A stretch of DNA of 64,000 nt. It comes from Corynespora cassiicola (lineage: Eukaryota; Ascomycota; Dothideomycetes; Pleosporales; Corynesporascaceae). The notes beneath the pieces are model-generated. The model ran no database searches. It saw nothing but the letters and a program-made list of their open reading frames with translations, and was not told the origin of the DNA. Positions 11,169 to 23,164 of this stretch are shown in pieces. Every line of letters starts with the position of its first letter. The first letter of the stretch is position 1. Both the position numbers and the translations under genes were made by a program. The stretch is taken from assembly GCA_022059125.1 (NCBI GenBank), contig JAEUWY010000013.1:248001-312000 (forward strand), in the 5' to 3' direction.

Positions 11169-12978
11169 ATGGCTCCGCGAAAAGGTACCCGGCGGGCCTG
11201 CGACCCGTGCTCGGTTAGAAAGGTCAGATGCGACGGCAACCATCCGTGTTCGCGATGCGAAGCCGCCAGCTGGGACTGCACCTATCTCAAAACCCACGGG
11301 AAGTCCGGTCCCAAGGGCCCTCGTCGAACCACCGAGGCCGCGATTAGGAGATTGCAGCAGCGCAGCCGGAGCACCACTGACGGGCCCCGGAGCGAGAGCG
11401 AAACCAGCTTCGACGACGGCAGCCCAGGCTCTCTGGATTTGCCCTTGATGGAGGCTTTCCCTCCCACGAGTGATCCAGAAATCGATAGGCTCGGGTGGCC
11501 TGATATAATCAGTCCCACCTTGGCTGGCGCCCACAAGGAGCCACAACGTATATCAACATCGTCCGTTTCGCAGTATCTCGAGATTTATCAGGCTCGCGGA
11601 TATGCGATATGGCCTGTTGTGGACACGGAGACTTTGCTCGCACGCCTTCTGACTGATCAGGATGACATGGAGGCCTACGGTCTTGCGACCGCCATTTGTG
11701 CCGCGACCATCAGCCAATTCCAGATCGATGCAGAGCCTGGCAGCCCAGTCGAAGGTCATTACCGTGTCTCGAGCGCGCTCTTTGAAGCAGAATCAAAACG
11801 CGCGCGGAAAGTGTCGGACCACATGGAAAATGTGACATTATGGTCTCTGCTGGGTACCTTCTTCCTGCATGTCTATTCTGCCAACATTGGTCGCATGGGC
11901 GCTTCAACAGTACTGCTTGGAGAAGCCATCACTAAAGCACACATCATTGGCTTGCAAAAGCTGTCTTACTACCAGCCAATGGAGATCGAGCAACAACAGC
12001 ATAATCTGAGAATATACTGGCTTTTGTTCATCACGGAGAGGTATCCACCTGTCTCGTGAGGTTTTCCTTTTTGTACTAATCTCATGGCAGAGCCCACTCC
12101 ATTCAACACGATGTACCTACAATGCTAAAACGAGCGCCAGAACTCCCTCCATTGGAGGATCTGAAAGACGGATCCGTCACACCTGCTTTTATTCAGCTCT
12201 GTCGTTTGTTCAACATTTTGGACGTTACCATTACAGCCGACCCCGCCACGGCACGAAGTGCCCTTGCGCTTGCCCAAAGACAACTTGGAAATGATGAGCC
12301 TGCCCAAAGCTTAGACAATGAGATCCAACGCGCCGACATTACCATGACCCAACAGTGGATGCGTATTTTCCTTTGGCAGCATGCGCTCTCAGTCACCAAC
12401 TTGCGGTCCACCGACGGCGAGGAAGAGTTCTCGTTTTCTTTTCCAGCAAAGGTCGCGCAAAACGTCCTAGGATACATCGGCAGCCTATCTAAAGAAAGTT
12501 TGGAGGCGCATGGTCCCGGAATGGTCGGAATCCCCGGGCACACTCACAGACCACACTAACAACACTGCAGGAGTCCAAGCTCTTTGACATAGCCAACTCC
12601 CTGGCCGATGTAATGAGTATGGATTCTCGCCCCCTCCCCCTATGTGATCACACTTACTGATGTCACGCAGTATGCGTACCGTCCATCAACCATGAGTCCC
12701 ATTTTGGAATAGGACCGAGAGACCTTATACACTCGCTTTCATCCTTGCTGGCTTCGTATCGGGGCGGCAACCCTGCTGTGATCAACATCCTACAGGATAA
12801 GCTGACCACGCTGGGCCTTTCGGTTTCATCACCGCAGAAGTTGATTGATCTTTCTTCATCGGAAGACGAGCGCGAAGATTGGAGTAATGGTACCCCCAGG
12901 TCCCTCACATGGAGCGATAGCGCGTTATATACCCCGGTGTCTCCCGTATTCCCATCCACTATGGATACTACTTCATGA
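11169..12978 (+). CDS. Zn(II)2Cys6 transcription factor, MAL/InuR-like
   Basis: Four exons, 11169-12040, 12091-12523, 12571-12616 and 12671-12978, with introns of 50, 47 and 54 nt in matching phases, give 552 aa. The zinc cluster is complete: Cys11, 14, 21, 27, 30 and 37 with spacing C-x2-C-x6-C-x5-C-x2-C-x6-C. It is followed directly by a KSGPKGPRR linker, a pattern I associate with maltose/inulin-type activators; that subgroup is inference. Residues ~130-300 fit the fungal-specific transcription factor domain (YLEIYQARGYAIWPVVD, GEAITKAHIIGLQKLSYYQP, RIYWLLFITERAH). The C-terminus carries an acidic, serine-rich segment (DLSSSEDEREDW) that could be an activation region. A GH13 alpha-glucosidase and a GH15 enzyme lie 18-26 kb away, so a local pathway role is possible but unproven. 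Confidence 0.85.
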
Positions 12979-14382
12979 CCTTTGCCTCCGACTGGAATCG
13001 CACTCTTGCTGCGTTTTGCAGTCGATGCATAGTGCCATTGGGCGGCAACGCCTAGCCTTAATTCCCGACGTAAATCTTGTACCTATATCACGTTTTGGGT
13101 GCTTCAATTATGTCTTTGTCCACGTTTCTCAACGTTGATTGGACCATGTAGATATTTCTTTCGGTGGTCAACTCTTCTGTCTAAAAATACCCAACTATTT
13201 TGCATAGCCTCTGTTCCCATTTCGGGCTTATGCTTCTGGAATATAACATTTTCATGCTCTTCGGGGTCTTTTCGTTGCTGATCGGGAAGAGTGATCGACG
13301 CATGCGTATTCCAATGCCACCGGAAGCTTCAGGATTAGGTACGTGGATTTCTATGTGCAAGCAGCGAAAAGACTGCATAGTGGGCGTCAGATACAATGAC
13401 CCAATCCAACACTGTCAGGTTCAGACATGGAAGTTTGCCATGATTCGCATTTCAGGACCCGTAACTGTCTGTGCTTTTTCTGTCGCCTAGCTTTGAGCGC
13501 TGCACACATACACTTGCGCATGTAAGTGTCGTCATGTCCACTTGTGTGTGTTCTCGCCTCAATCCCCGGACAGGCGATTGAGTGCGGCCTAAAGATGAGC
13601 CGGTCTCCCGCGGAGATTGATCGGAAGGAAGAACAATGTCTACAAATCCGTTCTACGCTAGGCTGGCAGCAGACAGCAGAATATGCCCCACGAAAAAACG
13701 TCCCGCAATAGCGGATCGGAGGAACCTTCAGCTCGGAAATCGCTTGCTCCCTAGACCTCTGGCAGAAGCGCGATCAGCAAGCTGATCATGGCTCTCGTTT
13801 AGATGGTTCGCGACCGTCCCATGGTTACGTCACAATCAATCAGCGCCTGTGTCCTAGAAGCCTAGCTCTGTGGATTCGGATGAGATCCTAGTGATGTGCT
13901 CTCGTCCTGCAATGCGGAGGGCTGCGCTCTGCGATCTCGATGCGTCAGCCACGATGCAGAATCTGACCATCGCCCTATCGTACAGCACTTGCTGGTATCA
14001 GTGCCGCACTCAGTCCAATTGAGTGAAGGCACAGCCGCAAGCTAGCCCCTCGATGGCTGCACATCCATTTAGCCTTTGCAAGCTCACACGGGACGGACAG
14101 ATTTAGGCCGCTCTTCGCATTCGACTCCAGGCGGACTAACCGACGCCCGGCCGAATCCACGATGCCGATGGACCATGTCGATCTTACCCTTTGAGGGATC
14201 CCATCGTTCACGCTAACCGGTTTAGGCACATTGTGCGCTACGATTGCTACGAGCATTTCAATGATGTAGAAGAACATCTGCACGAGGCTGAATTATAAAG
14301 CAGCAGTGAAGTCCCGGCTGAAAGGATCCCGTAGCTTCTCAGACTCTATATCCTCTTGAACACCGCATCAGACTCCTCCACC
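12979..14382. other. 1.4-kb intergenic region
   Basis: No gene is supported here. Short frames on both strands (for example 13975-14283 minus and 13200-13490 plus) lack family features and splice continuity. A TATAAAG element at 14294-14300, about 83 nt upstream of the ATG at 14383, is a plausible core promoter element for the DUF2306 gene. Confidence 0.4.
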
Positions 14383-15596
14383 ATGGCCACACCCACAACA
14401 CCACCAAAGAACGGCTTCGTGGCCATCACGAGGCGCATCTACAACCCCCTGGGATTCTCCAAAGGGTACAACTTCATTCTATGTAAGCCGATCCCTCTCA
14501 AACCACCCTTCCAGACTGACATCTGCTAGTCTTCATATTCGCCGGCGCCATGCTCGGCTTCACCCTCGCCCGCCTCTCCTTCAACGACTTCCACGGCCAA
14601 CTCTGCAAAAGCGGCGGCGGCGGCACCCTTCCAGGCGAATGCTACTACTACCTCAAAAGTATGCAGTACGAGATCGGCATCCGCATCCACCTCGCTGCCA
14701 TCCTCCCAGCAGGGTTCCTCGCCTGCTTTCAATTCGTCCCCGTTATCCGGCACAAGATGGTACTCTTCCACCGCGTCAACGGCTATCTTGTCATGATTCT
14801 CACTCTGCTGGGAATTGCTGGAGCGCTCATGATTGCCCGGCACGCAGCTGGAGGGGGCCTGGACACACAGTCAGCCATCGGCACGTTGACCATTATGGTG
14901 GTGGGCTGTCTGGTACTATCCTATCACAACGTCAAGCGTCTCCAGATCGACCAGCATCGGGCCTGGATGCTGCGGGCCTGGTTCTACGTACGCACCTACC
15001 TTTCACCGCGGACGCAGGGTTTAGCTGACGTGGAGTGCATGTAGCTCGGCACCATCATCACGACGCGCATCATCATGATCATAGCCGCGCAAATCATCTC
15101 CCGGCAGAGAAACTACTTCGTCCCGCAGCCTTGCGGGAAGGTGGCTTGGATGCTGGATGATGCGACCGACGTGCTGCAGAGGTATCCGGCGTGCGAGACG
15201 TATTTTGATGGAAGCGATCTGGAGCAGCAGGTCATGGTTCGCGCGGTGTTTGCCGAGAGCGTGGAGCAGGTTGCTAGTTCTCTGAATGCGCCGTTTGGGA
15301 TGAGTCTTTGGGTGGCTATTGCGATGCATGCGATTGGAGTTGAGACTTATGTGAGTTTATGTCAGTGAGGAATTTGGAGGATACTCGACTAATCTTCAGG
15401 CTAGCTTCAGTTGACGCCCAAGGAATCGAATCGTTTGCGCCAGGTTTCTTATGTGCGGCAGCTTGAGGCTGGGTTTGACAATCCGGGAAATGCAGGGCTT
15501 ACGGTTCAGAGGCTTGGCGATGCGGATCCATTTATGTTTGAGAAGCCCGAGACAGTGGGGGAGAGGGTTAGCAATTCATCTCAAGGGGGGATGTGA
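14383..15596 (+). CDS. DUF2306 family multi-pass membrane protein
   Basis: Four exons, 14383-14482, 14530-14987, 15045-15350 and 15405-15596; introns of 47, 57 and 54 nt keep phase and yield 351 aa. The family is an integral-membrane protein group of unknown function found in bacteria and fungi. Visible segments are FIFAGAMLGFTLARL, IHLAAILPAGFLACFQFVP, VNGYLVMILTLLGIAGALMI, AIGTLTIMVVGCLVLSYH and IITTRIIMIIAAQI. Two His-containing motifs fit the family core: HRVNGY, at the start of a helix, and QHRAWMLRAWFY (DQHRAWM is typical). The C-terminal third is soluble and likely cytosolic. The fourth exon acceptor could also be 7 nt upstream; the chosen one keeps the frame. Confidence 0.85.
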
Positions 15597-15968
15597 GTGG
15601 TGCACGGGACTGTTTCGGGCGTCAGTGATGGCTTTCTGTTGACATGTCGGCTGTAAAACTCTTTTCCAAAGTTTCTTGTGTGGTTCAAGTCGAAGCCTTC
15701 TGCGTTTAGAGCATTACATGAGACGTACTGGATCAACGATAATTATATATCAATATGGAGTGTTGAGCCTCTCACAGTTAGGATGACAGTCTTCCTGGTA
15801 AAAGCCTATGTCTGCACAAAAAGCAATGCTAGTCGAGCATTCAATGCACAAACGCTTAGATATCAGAATTGTGCACAGAATTCATATATCTCATTCCATT
15901 TCCACCAGTACTCTGCAATGTCTTATCCGACCACAGCCCGCCTAGAACTTGCAATCTCCCAAATATCC
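15597..15968. other. Convergent intergenic region
   Basis: 372 bp between the convergent DUF2306 and oxygenase genes; presumably both 3' UTRs. Nothing else seen. Confidence 0.4.
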
Positions 15969-16941
15969 CTACTCCAAACTCTGATCCTCATGGAAAACCA
16001 GAGCCCTAACCTCAATACTCTCCCTCCCCTCTTTATCCTCCGTCCCAGGGATATTAAACGCAGTATGCGGCACCCTCCTCGCCCTCCCATCCAACTTCGA
16101 ATCAAAACACTTGATAAGCAACACCTCCTCCGGCCCCAACCCACTCTTATAATACCACCTATGCGCCGGATCATACTTGACCGCATACGTCTCCCCCCTC
16201 CTATTCGGATAAATGAGCTCCGTGACGACCAAGCTGTCGTCAGAGACGGAGCCCGCCTCGGCAACGGCCAGCGGGTCGCGCTGCACGGGCTTGATGGGGC
16301 GCCACACGTTGATGATTTGGACACGGGACTGTGTCAGTTTGTCCGCTTCGGCGGGGAGGTGAAAGGGAACGCGTGAGAGGGCTGCACTGTAGGATTGGTC
16401 AATGTGCACGCGGTTTACGGGGCCACGGAGGCGGCGGTCCGGGGTGGTTGCGTCGTGGCCTGGGGGTTGGCGGCGAATTGTGTGGTCGAAGATGTGAATG
16501 CGGGATGCGCCCGTTCTGGCACGAATCAGTTCATTGTCCTCTGTCAAAATGTACGTTGGTTTTGGGGACTCACGCGTCCTTTAGCAATTGCTCCGTTTCG
16601 GGGTAGTATTGGGCTTTGATTTGGGCGTCGTCGATGAAGTCTTTCTCGATGCTGGTGTGGCGGTAGAATTGGAATCCGTTCTTGTCGAGGGAGTAGTCGG
16701 CTTCGCGGCCGGCGACGTCGTGGACGGTCACTGGGTGGACTTCGAAGGGTCGCTCGTAGGTCTCTGGGCGATCGACGTAAGTCGGGTGTGGCGGGGAACC
16801 ATCCTCGTTTGGCTTGTAGTAGTGCAGAACTGTGTCTACATCTTTCGGGCCGGATGATGCGGGGGTGGCTTTGTTATCATTCAGAATCTTGTGGGAGAAA
16901 GAAGGTGTTGATGTTGGGAGCTGGACTGCTGCGGTCGCCAT
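15969..16941 (-). CDS. CmcJ/AsaB-like hydroxylase/desaturase
   Basis: Two exons, 16941-16574 and 16515-15969, across a 58-nt intron (GTGAGT..GCCAG, phase 2), give 304 aa. The protein matches the fungal family annotated as CmcJ-like methyltransferase, GA4 desaturase-like or AsaB hydroxylase/desaturase, often found in secondary-metabolite clusters. Evidence is the DVDTVLHYYKPNEDGSPP opening, the RPETYERPFEVHPVTVHDVAG block, GASRIHIFDHTIRR, a GPVNRVHIDQSY motif (likely metal or substrate site), and RVQIINVWRPI followed by DDSLVVTELIYPNRRGET and HRWYYKSGL. These blocks are consecutive and complete, so the gene looks intact. The actual substrate is unknown, and no polyketide or peptide synthase is nearby. 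Confidence 0.85.
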
Positions 16942-17700
16942 GCTGGAAGATGAAGGGTGGATAGGTGTTATTGATGATTAATGCAGTAATGCCGACACTA
17001 ATAATTCTGGCTCTGAATGAAAAGAGAAACAAATCTTTTGAATCTTTGTTTTATATCTTTTTGCCAGCGTTGACGTCTCACTTTTGATATGTAAGCTTCC
17101 ATGCTTCCCCGCAAGCACGCCATCTGCTAAGAGCTCGTGTGATCGCATTTGAAATCCGAGTCGCATTTATCGATGGATCCTCAAATGTCCGGGTATAATG
17201 CAAGAAGACGTTTTTTCAACGCGATTGGATGCTCTCAACGAGTTATCCTAAAGGGTATTGATTAGTAGCGCGTGCTGATAAATAGTGCATGCCATTCTTC
17301 GACGACATCTTGCGAATTCCGAATTAGGCCGCCAGAAAAGATCGGCCATGAGCTCAGTGGCATGATTTTTTGCGCTTGATTTGAAGAAAAAATGCAAGAA
17401 TATGGCAGTCTAACGTAAGACATGATTGATTGGGGCACATATTGGAATATTAGCCTTTAGCAGAGCTGGAGCTCACTGGCCATCTGTTCATTCGAAGGTT
17501 TTCGTCCGTAAGTGCAATTTCATGTCAGACACATCCAATTTTGTGCGAGACTTTTCACATGCAGCATTCGAAATATTCCTCTAGATTGACCGTTGAGTAA
17601 TGCTGATTCTATTCCCAATGCTTTGCAGCTAACCAATGTAAATGTGCTCATGTCCAAAGCTGTTATGTCAACGCCAAAAACATGCAGCGGCAAACTGGAA
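16942..17700. other. Intergenic region, AT-rich
   Basis: 759 bp between the oxygenase start and the permease stop. Only short frames; no RNA gene or repeat recognised. Confidence 0.4.
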
Positions 17701-19427
17701 TTAGACCTTGGGAACGTGGACCAATGTAGTCACAGTCGTACCATCGTCTAAGACACTTGTTTCTTCTTCCAATTTGTATCCTCTCAACCTGGGGAGTAGT
17801 TTTGTCCAAACATACCAGTAGAGCAGGCCAAATATGATTCTAGCAGAAATTAGCCAGGGTTTGATTCTCGTTCTGTTATTCGAACTTACATCGAGATACC
17901 AACCACAGCATATGTTGCATACCATATGCCTCCGGTATTCTTCTTTTCTGGTGGAAAGAACGGTGCCGCGAGTAATGAAAGACTTAGTAGGATTCGGAAA
18001 ACAACAGCACCGATCCAAGCCTTGAATGGGCGTTTGAGGTCTGGGCGCTTGTAGCGTAGCCACAATAGTCCAGCAGACACAGCCAAACCGAAGATCTGGC
18101 CTGGGTAACCTTCGACCTCTAATATGAATGAATACACATCGCTAGAAGGCGGTAAAGCAATGACCAGAAGTGAGGGAATGTAATGAACAATAAGTCCGCC
18201 CATAGGAGCATTGAATGGTTTGGAAGATGCGAGAACTTTTGACCACGGCAGAAAGCCTTGACGAGCAATCTCCTGGTTCAAACGGGCCTATTTTGCAAGA
18301 TTAGCTCAGGAATGTGAATAGATATCAGGTGAACATACCAAAGCAAAGGTCACAACCATGACATTTCCGGCACCTGATAAAGCCACGGCCAAAGGTAGGA
18401 TGGTTTTTCCAAGCCGTGGACCAAAGCTTCGTTCAAAAAATAGGGCTGCGATCAATTCTTTACTCTCCCTAATCTCTTCCAAGGGAACAACAATAAAGTA
18501 TGCAATGTTGACGAGCAAATATAGAATACATGCCGTGAAAAGCGCAGTAATGGAAACTGATTTGAGGGTCCGGATTGGGTTCTTGACTTCATTGAGAACA
18601 TTGTTGACGTTGTTCAGGCCGGCGTACGAGTAAAAGACCTTGAATAGTGCAGTAGATATCACACCCCAGCTCCATTCGGTGTCTTTCCAGATATCTTCGC
18701 CTTTGGGGAAATGACTCTTTCTGTCACCCGAATCATGAGGTTGGAACACGACGACGAACAAGCCAGCGAAGATCATGAATATCACTAGGCCAACTTTGAT
18801 CCAGCCCAGAAAGTTCTGAATGCGTATGCCCGTTTTGAGGAAGCATCCGTGGATGATGGTGATAACCGTGAGCAGACCAACTGCTAGCGACTTCCGCAGG
18901 AAATCGGTGGCCTCGATATCGAACGCAAATAGCGTATACTGAGCGAAAACAATGCAATTGCTGGCCGTAAATCCCAGTAGCACAGCTTGAACCGCAACTA
19001 GAGTTGACGCTAGGAATCTCGGGCTACGATAAGTGAACTCGAGGTACACCTTCTCCCCACCGGACCTGGGCAGCATGCACCCATACTCAAGGGAAACAGC
19101 CAGACCACAGGCAGCGATGATAGCGCCCACTACCCAAAGGGATAGACTGAGGCCGACGCTTCCGACGGATTTCAGGATAACGCCAGGTGTCGCGAAGATG
19201 CCGCTTCCGATTACTCGCGAGATGACCAGAATGTATGCGCTCGTCCAACTGATGTTTCGCCCCAAAATGGATGTCTCCGGGATGACATCGTCTTCGATGG
19301 AACGCGATACACCCTCGTCGATCGTTTCGTTTGATTCCTCGTCGCTGGCAAGGAGGGTCTTGGAGCTCTCGGTTGGCGATGGCGAACGCCAAAGGAGCGG
19401 CCGCTGCTCGTCTTCGCTTGCTGCCAT
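17701..19427 (-). CDS. Mup1-like high-affinity methionine/amino-acid permease
   Basis: Three exons, 19427-18339, 18287-17890 and 17839-17701, with introns of 51 and 50 nt in phase, give 541 aa. It is an APC-superfamily plasma-membrane transporter. After a ~55-residue hydrophilic, Ser/Glu-rich N-terminus (typical for ubiquitin-regulated fungal permeases), the first helix carries the substrate-binding ISRVIGSGIFATPG motif. About eleven or twelve hydrophobic segments follow. The loop with GCMLPRSGGEKVYLEF and the YAGLNNVNNVLNEVKNP motif are characteristic of the LAT/Mup1 branch. Exon 2 continues with ARLNQEIARQGFLP, also typical. Methionine as substrate is inferred from this subgroup only. Confidence 0.88.
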
Positions 19428-20002
19428 GGCGCATACGTTGACTCGGTGTCTGTGGCTTTAGGATAACAAGTCCCTCTGCAGATATAGAGTTAAGTTAAAT
19501 GTAAGAGCACCCTCATTCTACCCTGGGCGTCCGGATGGTAGACAGCAGGCATGATGGTGTCGTTGTGGAGATTGAGCTCGATAATTGTCAGCAGGACGTC
19601 GCATCATCCGGGTGTTGGATGTCGCGGGCAAACCCTCCTGATAACCGTGAGACAGACGCGTCCATGTGCGGGGGGTTGATTGGTGCCCTTCGTGTTGTGT
19701 TACAGCACGCCATCTTAGCACTATTTGACGCGTTGATCACCCACGTCGTGGAGAACCGCGGCAGTGCCCGAAAGATGTACACATGGCGGATAGCTCTCTT
19801 CCTTTTTGGGTGATTTGGCCAAGATTTCGCAGGAACATGTCGCAATCAAAACACCTGACAGCCGTTCGTAGTTGGAGTCCACACCTGAAAGTCTTTGCCT
19901 CCATTCCTGTCGGTGCAGGCTGCTGGTGAGCGTGAGCACGTGACCTTGGCATATATCAGCCCTGGGGGTTTATAAAAAAGCAATAAAAATACACCATCTC
20001 AA
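19428..20002. other. Intergenic region upstream of the permease
   Basis: 575 bp containing the permease promoter (minus strand). Several overlapping short frames on both strands are unsupported. The segment 19975-19998 is A/T-rich. Confidence 0.35.
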
Positions 20003-20248
20003 CTAATTCTCTGATAAGTACGACTGGTTAAAAACAAGCTTCCTGGAGAGGTCTCCCAGGTCGCTCACCTCGTGTATAACCTCATCCAAAGAATGAGAGA
20101 AGAGACCTTGGGGCACAAAGTTCCCAAGTGCAGTTTTCGAGGGGCCGAGAATGTAGTCAGCGGTCTTCCAACCGTTTGGGTTTCTAAGACCTTTTAGAAA
20201 AATCGCGTCCAAAGGTCTTTGACAAGTAATGTGGATACGCACAAACAT
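20003..20248 (-). CDS. Small hypothetical protein (81 aa)
   Basis: Single-exon frame starting with a true ATG at 20248 and ending in TAG. The peptide has ordinary amino-acid composition (LDEVIHEVSDLGDLSRKL near the C-terminus) and no signal peptide or membrane segment. I do not recognise it. It could be a gene remnant or a chance frame; it is listed because the composition is not that of a low-complexity shadow and no gene lies opposite. Confidence 0.3.
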   Translation of the reverse strand: MFVRIHITCQRPLDAIFLKGLRNPNGWKTADYILGPSKTALGNFVPQGLFSHSLDEVIHEVSDLGDLSRKLVFNQSYLSEN

Positions 20249-20594
20249 GGTTGACGGGAGCGTGGAATGAAGAGCTTGGTGATGCCCCGGGCATTATTAA
20301 GATGCGAGAAAATCAATATCATTATCGAAGGTCAATCAGACCGCTTTTGAAAAAAATCAATGCGTATCAGAATACATGGAACAGTGTTGGTACAGGATAT
20401 TGGTACAAGAAAGTGGAGAGTGAAGTTCACAGAAACAGAACACCTGGATATCAAACGCCATTTTTCGCCCGGATCGGATCCTCGCATCGTTATGACCGCC
20501 GCGGTATCCCCAAGGTATTAGTGGGCACATGAGTCATTAAGTCGTATCGCTCGCTCAGACTTGCGTGCTGTTTGAGGGTATCAATAAGATGTCC
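20249..20594. other. Intergenic region
   Basis: 346 bp; one short plus-strand frame (20251-20532) lacks any recognisable feature. Confidence 0.3.
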
Positions 20595-21680
20595 TCAGAG
20601 ACCTGCTCGAGGCGTAGGGGTGATGGTGGGGAATGGCGAGACTTCTCCTTGACACCACAGACACAAGACTCGCATATCCTTTCCATTGTGTAGCCCTTTT
20701 CCATGTGGGCAAGTGTGAGACATCATACTATTCTGATATTTCGCCTCTTGGTCCGCATCGATGATTGCCCTCTTTTCAGCGAGAAAACATCGCAGACAAA
20801 GCCAACGGTCCAAAAAGCGCTGTCTCAATGTGCAATGGCATTGTTTGGACGACTCGATGTCGTCATTGCATTCAACGCCAAAACATTGTGGGCAGAGTTT
20901 GCGCTTTCGCGCTTCCGTAATTTCCCAAAATGCTCGTATGACAGGAGACGGCCGCGGAGATGAGGAAGAGTATGAGAGGATCAATTCCCCTTCACCTAGG
21001 TCCCTGTTAATGATATCATCGATCGACTCTGGGACAGCATATGTGTCGGATTCGAGCGGTATGTCGAGATAGCCCTTGTCGTGGTAAGGTCCTGATGGAT
21101 TCGTTGAAGGGTCCGTCCATGCTGTCGAAGCAACTCCTTGATGCGCAGGACTCAGGATACCCATCTCGTCGGTATGTAGTAGTGCAAAGCCGCTAAAACT
21201 CGGAAGCTCATCCGGATCATCCGATGGTTGATAGACGCTCTGGTAGACGCAGTGAATACGGCATTCATCGCAGGTAGTTCTTCCGCATGCAATGCAGGGA
21301 CGACTTTCGACGTCCCTCTCGTTCGTATTTGTTCCACACTTGGCGTACTCGCGACAATCATACTCGTCGAAGAAATGTGATTTGTGGTGATGGGCCCTTC
21401 GGACATCGATTCCATACCCATCGCAAGCCATCTTCGTGAAAAGGTTAAACCGACTCTCTCTATTCGGGAATATTGCCCGATACGCTACCTTTGAGGTCAA
21501 GGATACAGCGTAGAGGTCCTGTGGGTAAAGATGAGAGGCAATCGATTCTAATAAGCCGTATTGACCAAGGACCTGCATCAGCAGGCTTTGCTCGTTTTTT
21601 GGAGCACGCCCTTTGATGTGGCCATTCGATTTTTTCAAGGGAGCTGGGGCCTTAAGCTCTTGCGATCTTTTCCTCTTCAT
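20595..21680 (-). CDS. F-box-like, Cys-rich protein
   Basis: Intronless, 361 aa from the first ATG at 21680. The N-terminus is basic (MKRKRSQELK), followed by an F-box-like helix set (LLESIASHLYPQDLYAVSLTSKVAYRAIF, quoted in two overlapping parts: LLESIASHLYPQDLYAV and SLTSKVAYRAIF). Three Cys clusters follow: RPCIACGRTTCDECRIHC, KLCPQCFGVECND with QCHCTLRQRFLDRWLCLRC, and CPHGKG..VLCLWC, likely zinc-binding. F-box proteins of this fungal type may act as ubiquitin-ligase adaptors, but the F-box call is only by pattern. A decayed paralogue lies at 27178-27942; its LVDRWVCLRC matches FLDRWLCLRC here, and CDGYGV matches CDGYGI. Confidence 0.68.
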   Translation of the reverse strand: MKRKRSQELKAPAPLKKSNGHIKGRAPKNEQSLLMQVLGQYGLLESIASHLYPQDLYAVSLTSKVAYRAIFPNRESRFNLFTKMACDGYGIDVRRAHHHKSHFFDEYDCREYAKCGTNTNERDVESRPCIACGRTTCDECRIHCVYQSVYQPSDDPDELPSFSGFALLHTDEMGILSPAHQGVASTAWTDPSTNPSGPYHDKGYLDIPLESDTYAVPESIDDIINRDLGEGELILSYSSSSPRPSPVIRAFWEITEARKRKLCPQCFGVECNDDIESSKQCHCTLRQRFLDRWLCLRCFLAEKRAIIDADQEAKYQNSMMSHTCPHGKGLHNGKDMRVLCLWCQGEVSPFPTITPTPRAGL

Positions 21681-22951
21681 GTTTTTCAATCAAAGGTAGC
21701 GGCGAGAGGACTCGCGAAAGCTGACGTGTTTGGGATCAGGTAAAAATTAGGGCCTGTGTAGCATGCACATGCGCGGCGACTCAGGTATGTCGCAAGAAGC
21801 TCTAGGATTGACCAGCCCGAATTTAGCAACAATACCAGAAGTTGACTCAGCGGAAGGATTGTATCGTGACGTTTCTCTTCGTAGACAGGGTGACGGACCG
21901 TAGGCCTCGAGACGAAAACATGCGCCAGCTCGACTCAGCAGAAGCGCGACAGACGTTATAGCCCAGGCCTTGTAGGTTGGTTGGGCGAAGAAAAAAAAAG
22001 TCAAAAACAGTCGTGCAGAGTACCAACACTAGCACCAATAACAACAGCAAAACCAGAACTGAGACAGCAAGGTGAAAGCGAGTTGACTTTCACCCACCAG
22101 CGGGCCAAATCTTGATGAGGGGAGCCATGACAGCTAAGACAGTCACAGGGTCTCGAGGCACGGGGATAGAAAATTTTTCATCACGTACATTGCGAATAAC
22201 TTTGATGAGAGCGATCGGGTCAGCTTAAAGCGCCTTTGGTGTAACACTTTGAGTGCCTCTCAGATCTGGATCCATCATTCGGACAGGAGGGTGAGCTGGA
22301 AAATTTTCGGGCAGATTCGGGTTAGAGGCCGTATGTCGCCTGGCGAACCCGAGGTGTCGGAGAGACGGAAGCTATATCGGCTGGCGCATGGAGCGTTCGC
22401 CGACAAAAAAGAGTTGCACCTTTCGTGAATGACGTGAAAGATGCCGCATGGAACGTAGCTCAACAAGTATGAATCCCAAGCGCCCGTCTTGTTGTTGAGG
22501 CATTTCCGTTCGGCGCCGAGTTCTTAGTCAGGACTGACGTAATACTCGGGGGGGCTTTGTCTCAGCTCCATCTCCTTGGAGGGCGCCTGTGGCGCTTCGA
22601 CTTTCATCAGCGTCGGTCTTTTTAGAAAGATGGCATTCCCCTCAGATGCTTTCAAACGCGTCGTTAAGGTTACAGCCTGGCGCTGCTAATACAGGAGGTA
22701 CAGTTCCTCTGAGAAGTCATCAGCCTGAATGTCCTCAACAGTCGCTACCAAAATCTTGCAACCCAAGAGAATAAGATTTTTCTGAAGATAATTCTGAGGA
22801 TTTAATTATCTTAAGAGCTCCTATGTCACTTCAAGCACCATATATCCCCGCTTTACGCCTGCTATGTGCGCAGCCTTATCTGCTACTGCAATATTCCAGC
22901 CTGGATCTAAATAGGCCTCCTTTCAGTCCCCGAACCTGTGAATTTCCTAGT
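21681..22951. other. 1.3-kb gene-free stretch
   Basis: Contains only short, overlapping, unconvincing frames. A poly-A run is present near 21990-22000 on the plus strand. No repeat family recognised. Confidence 0.35.
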
Positions 22952-23164
22952 TCATTGTTTACTGGGTATGTTGTAGCAGCACCCGATATCCAACACATCG
23001 TAAAATGTGCAGTCTCTTTGAACGTAAAAGCCCTCTTTCTTGTAACAAGTCTCCTTTGTAGTACAGATACCAGAGGGATCGGACCGACCGCATGGTGCTG
23101 GGTATGGATCTTTGGGTGCCGCAAAGACAAGGGTGACGAGCGTAGCGAAAAGAATAGCCCTCAT
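22952..23164 (-). CDS. Small secreted cysteine-rich protein (effector-like)
   Basis: Single exon, 70 aa, from an ATG at 23164. The first ~15 residues (MRAILFATLVTLVFA) form a clear signal peptide with a hydrophobic core and an Ala-Ala cleavage region. The mature ~54 residues hold six cysteines in the order C-x8-C-x5-C-x11-C-x10-CC, ending YNIPSKQ. Such size and six-Cys content fit apoplastic fungal effector or antimicrobial-type miniproteins, but I cannot name a family and infer no activity. The gene stands alone in a long intergenic stretch, as is common for effector candidates. An intron near the 3' end (a GTAAAC lies inside the last codons) is possible. Confidence 0.6.
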   Translation of the reverse strand: MRAILFATLVTLVFAAPKDPYPAPCGRSDPSGICTTKETCYKKEGFYVQRDCTFYDVLDIGCCYNIPSKQ

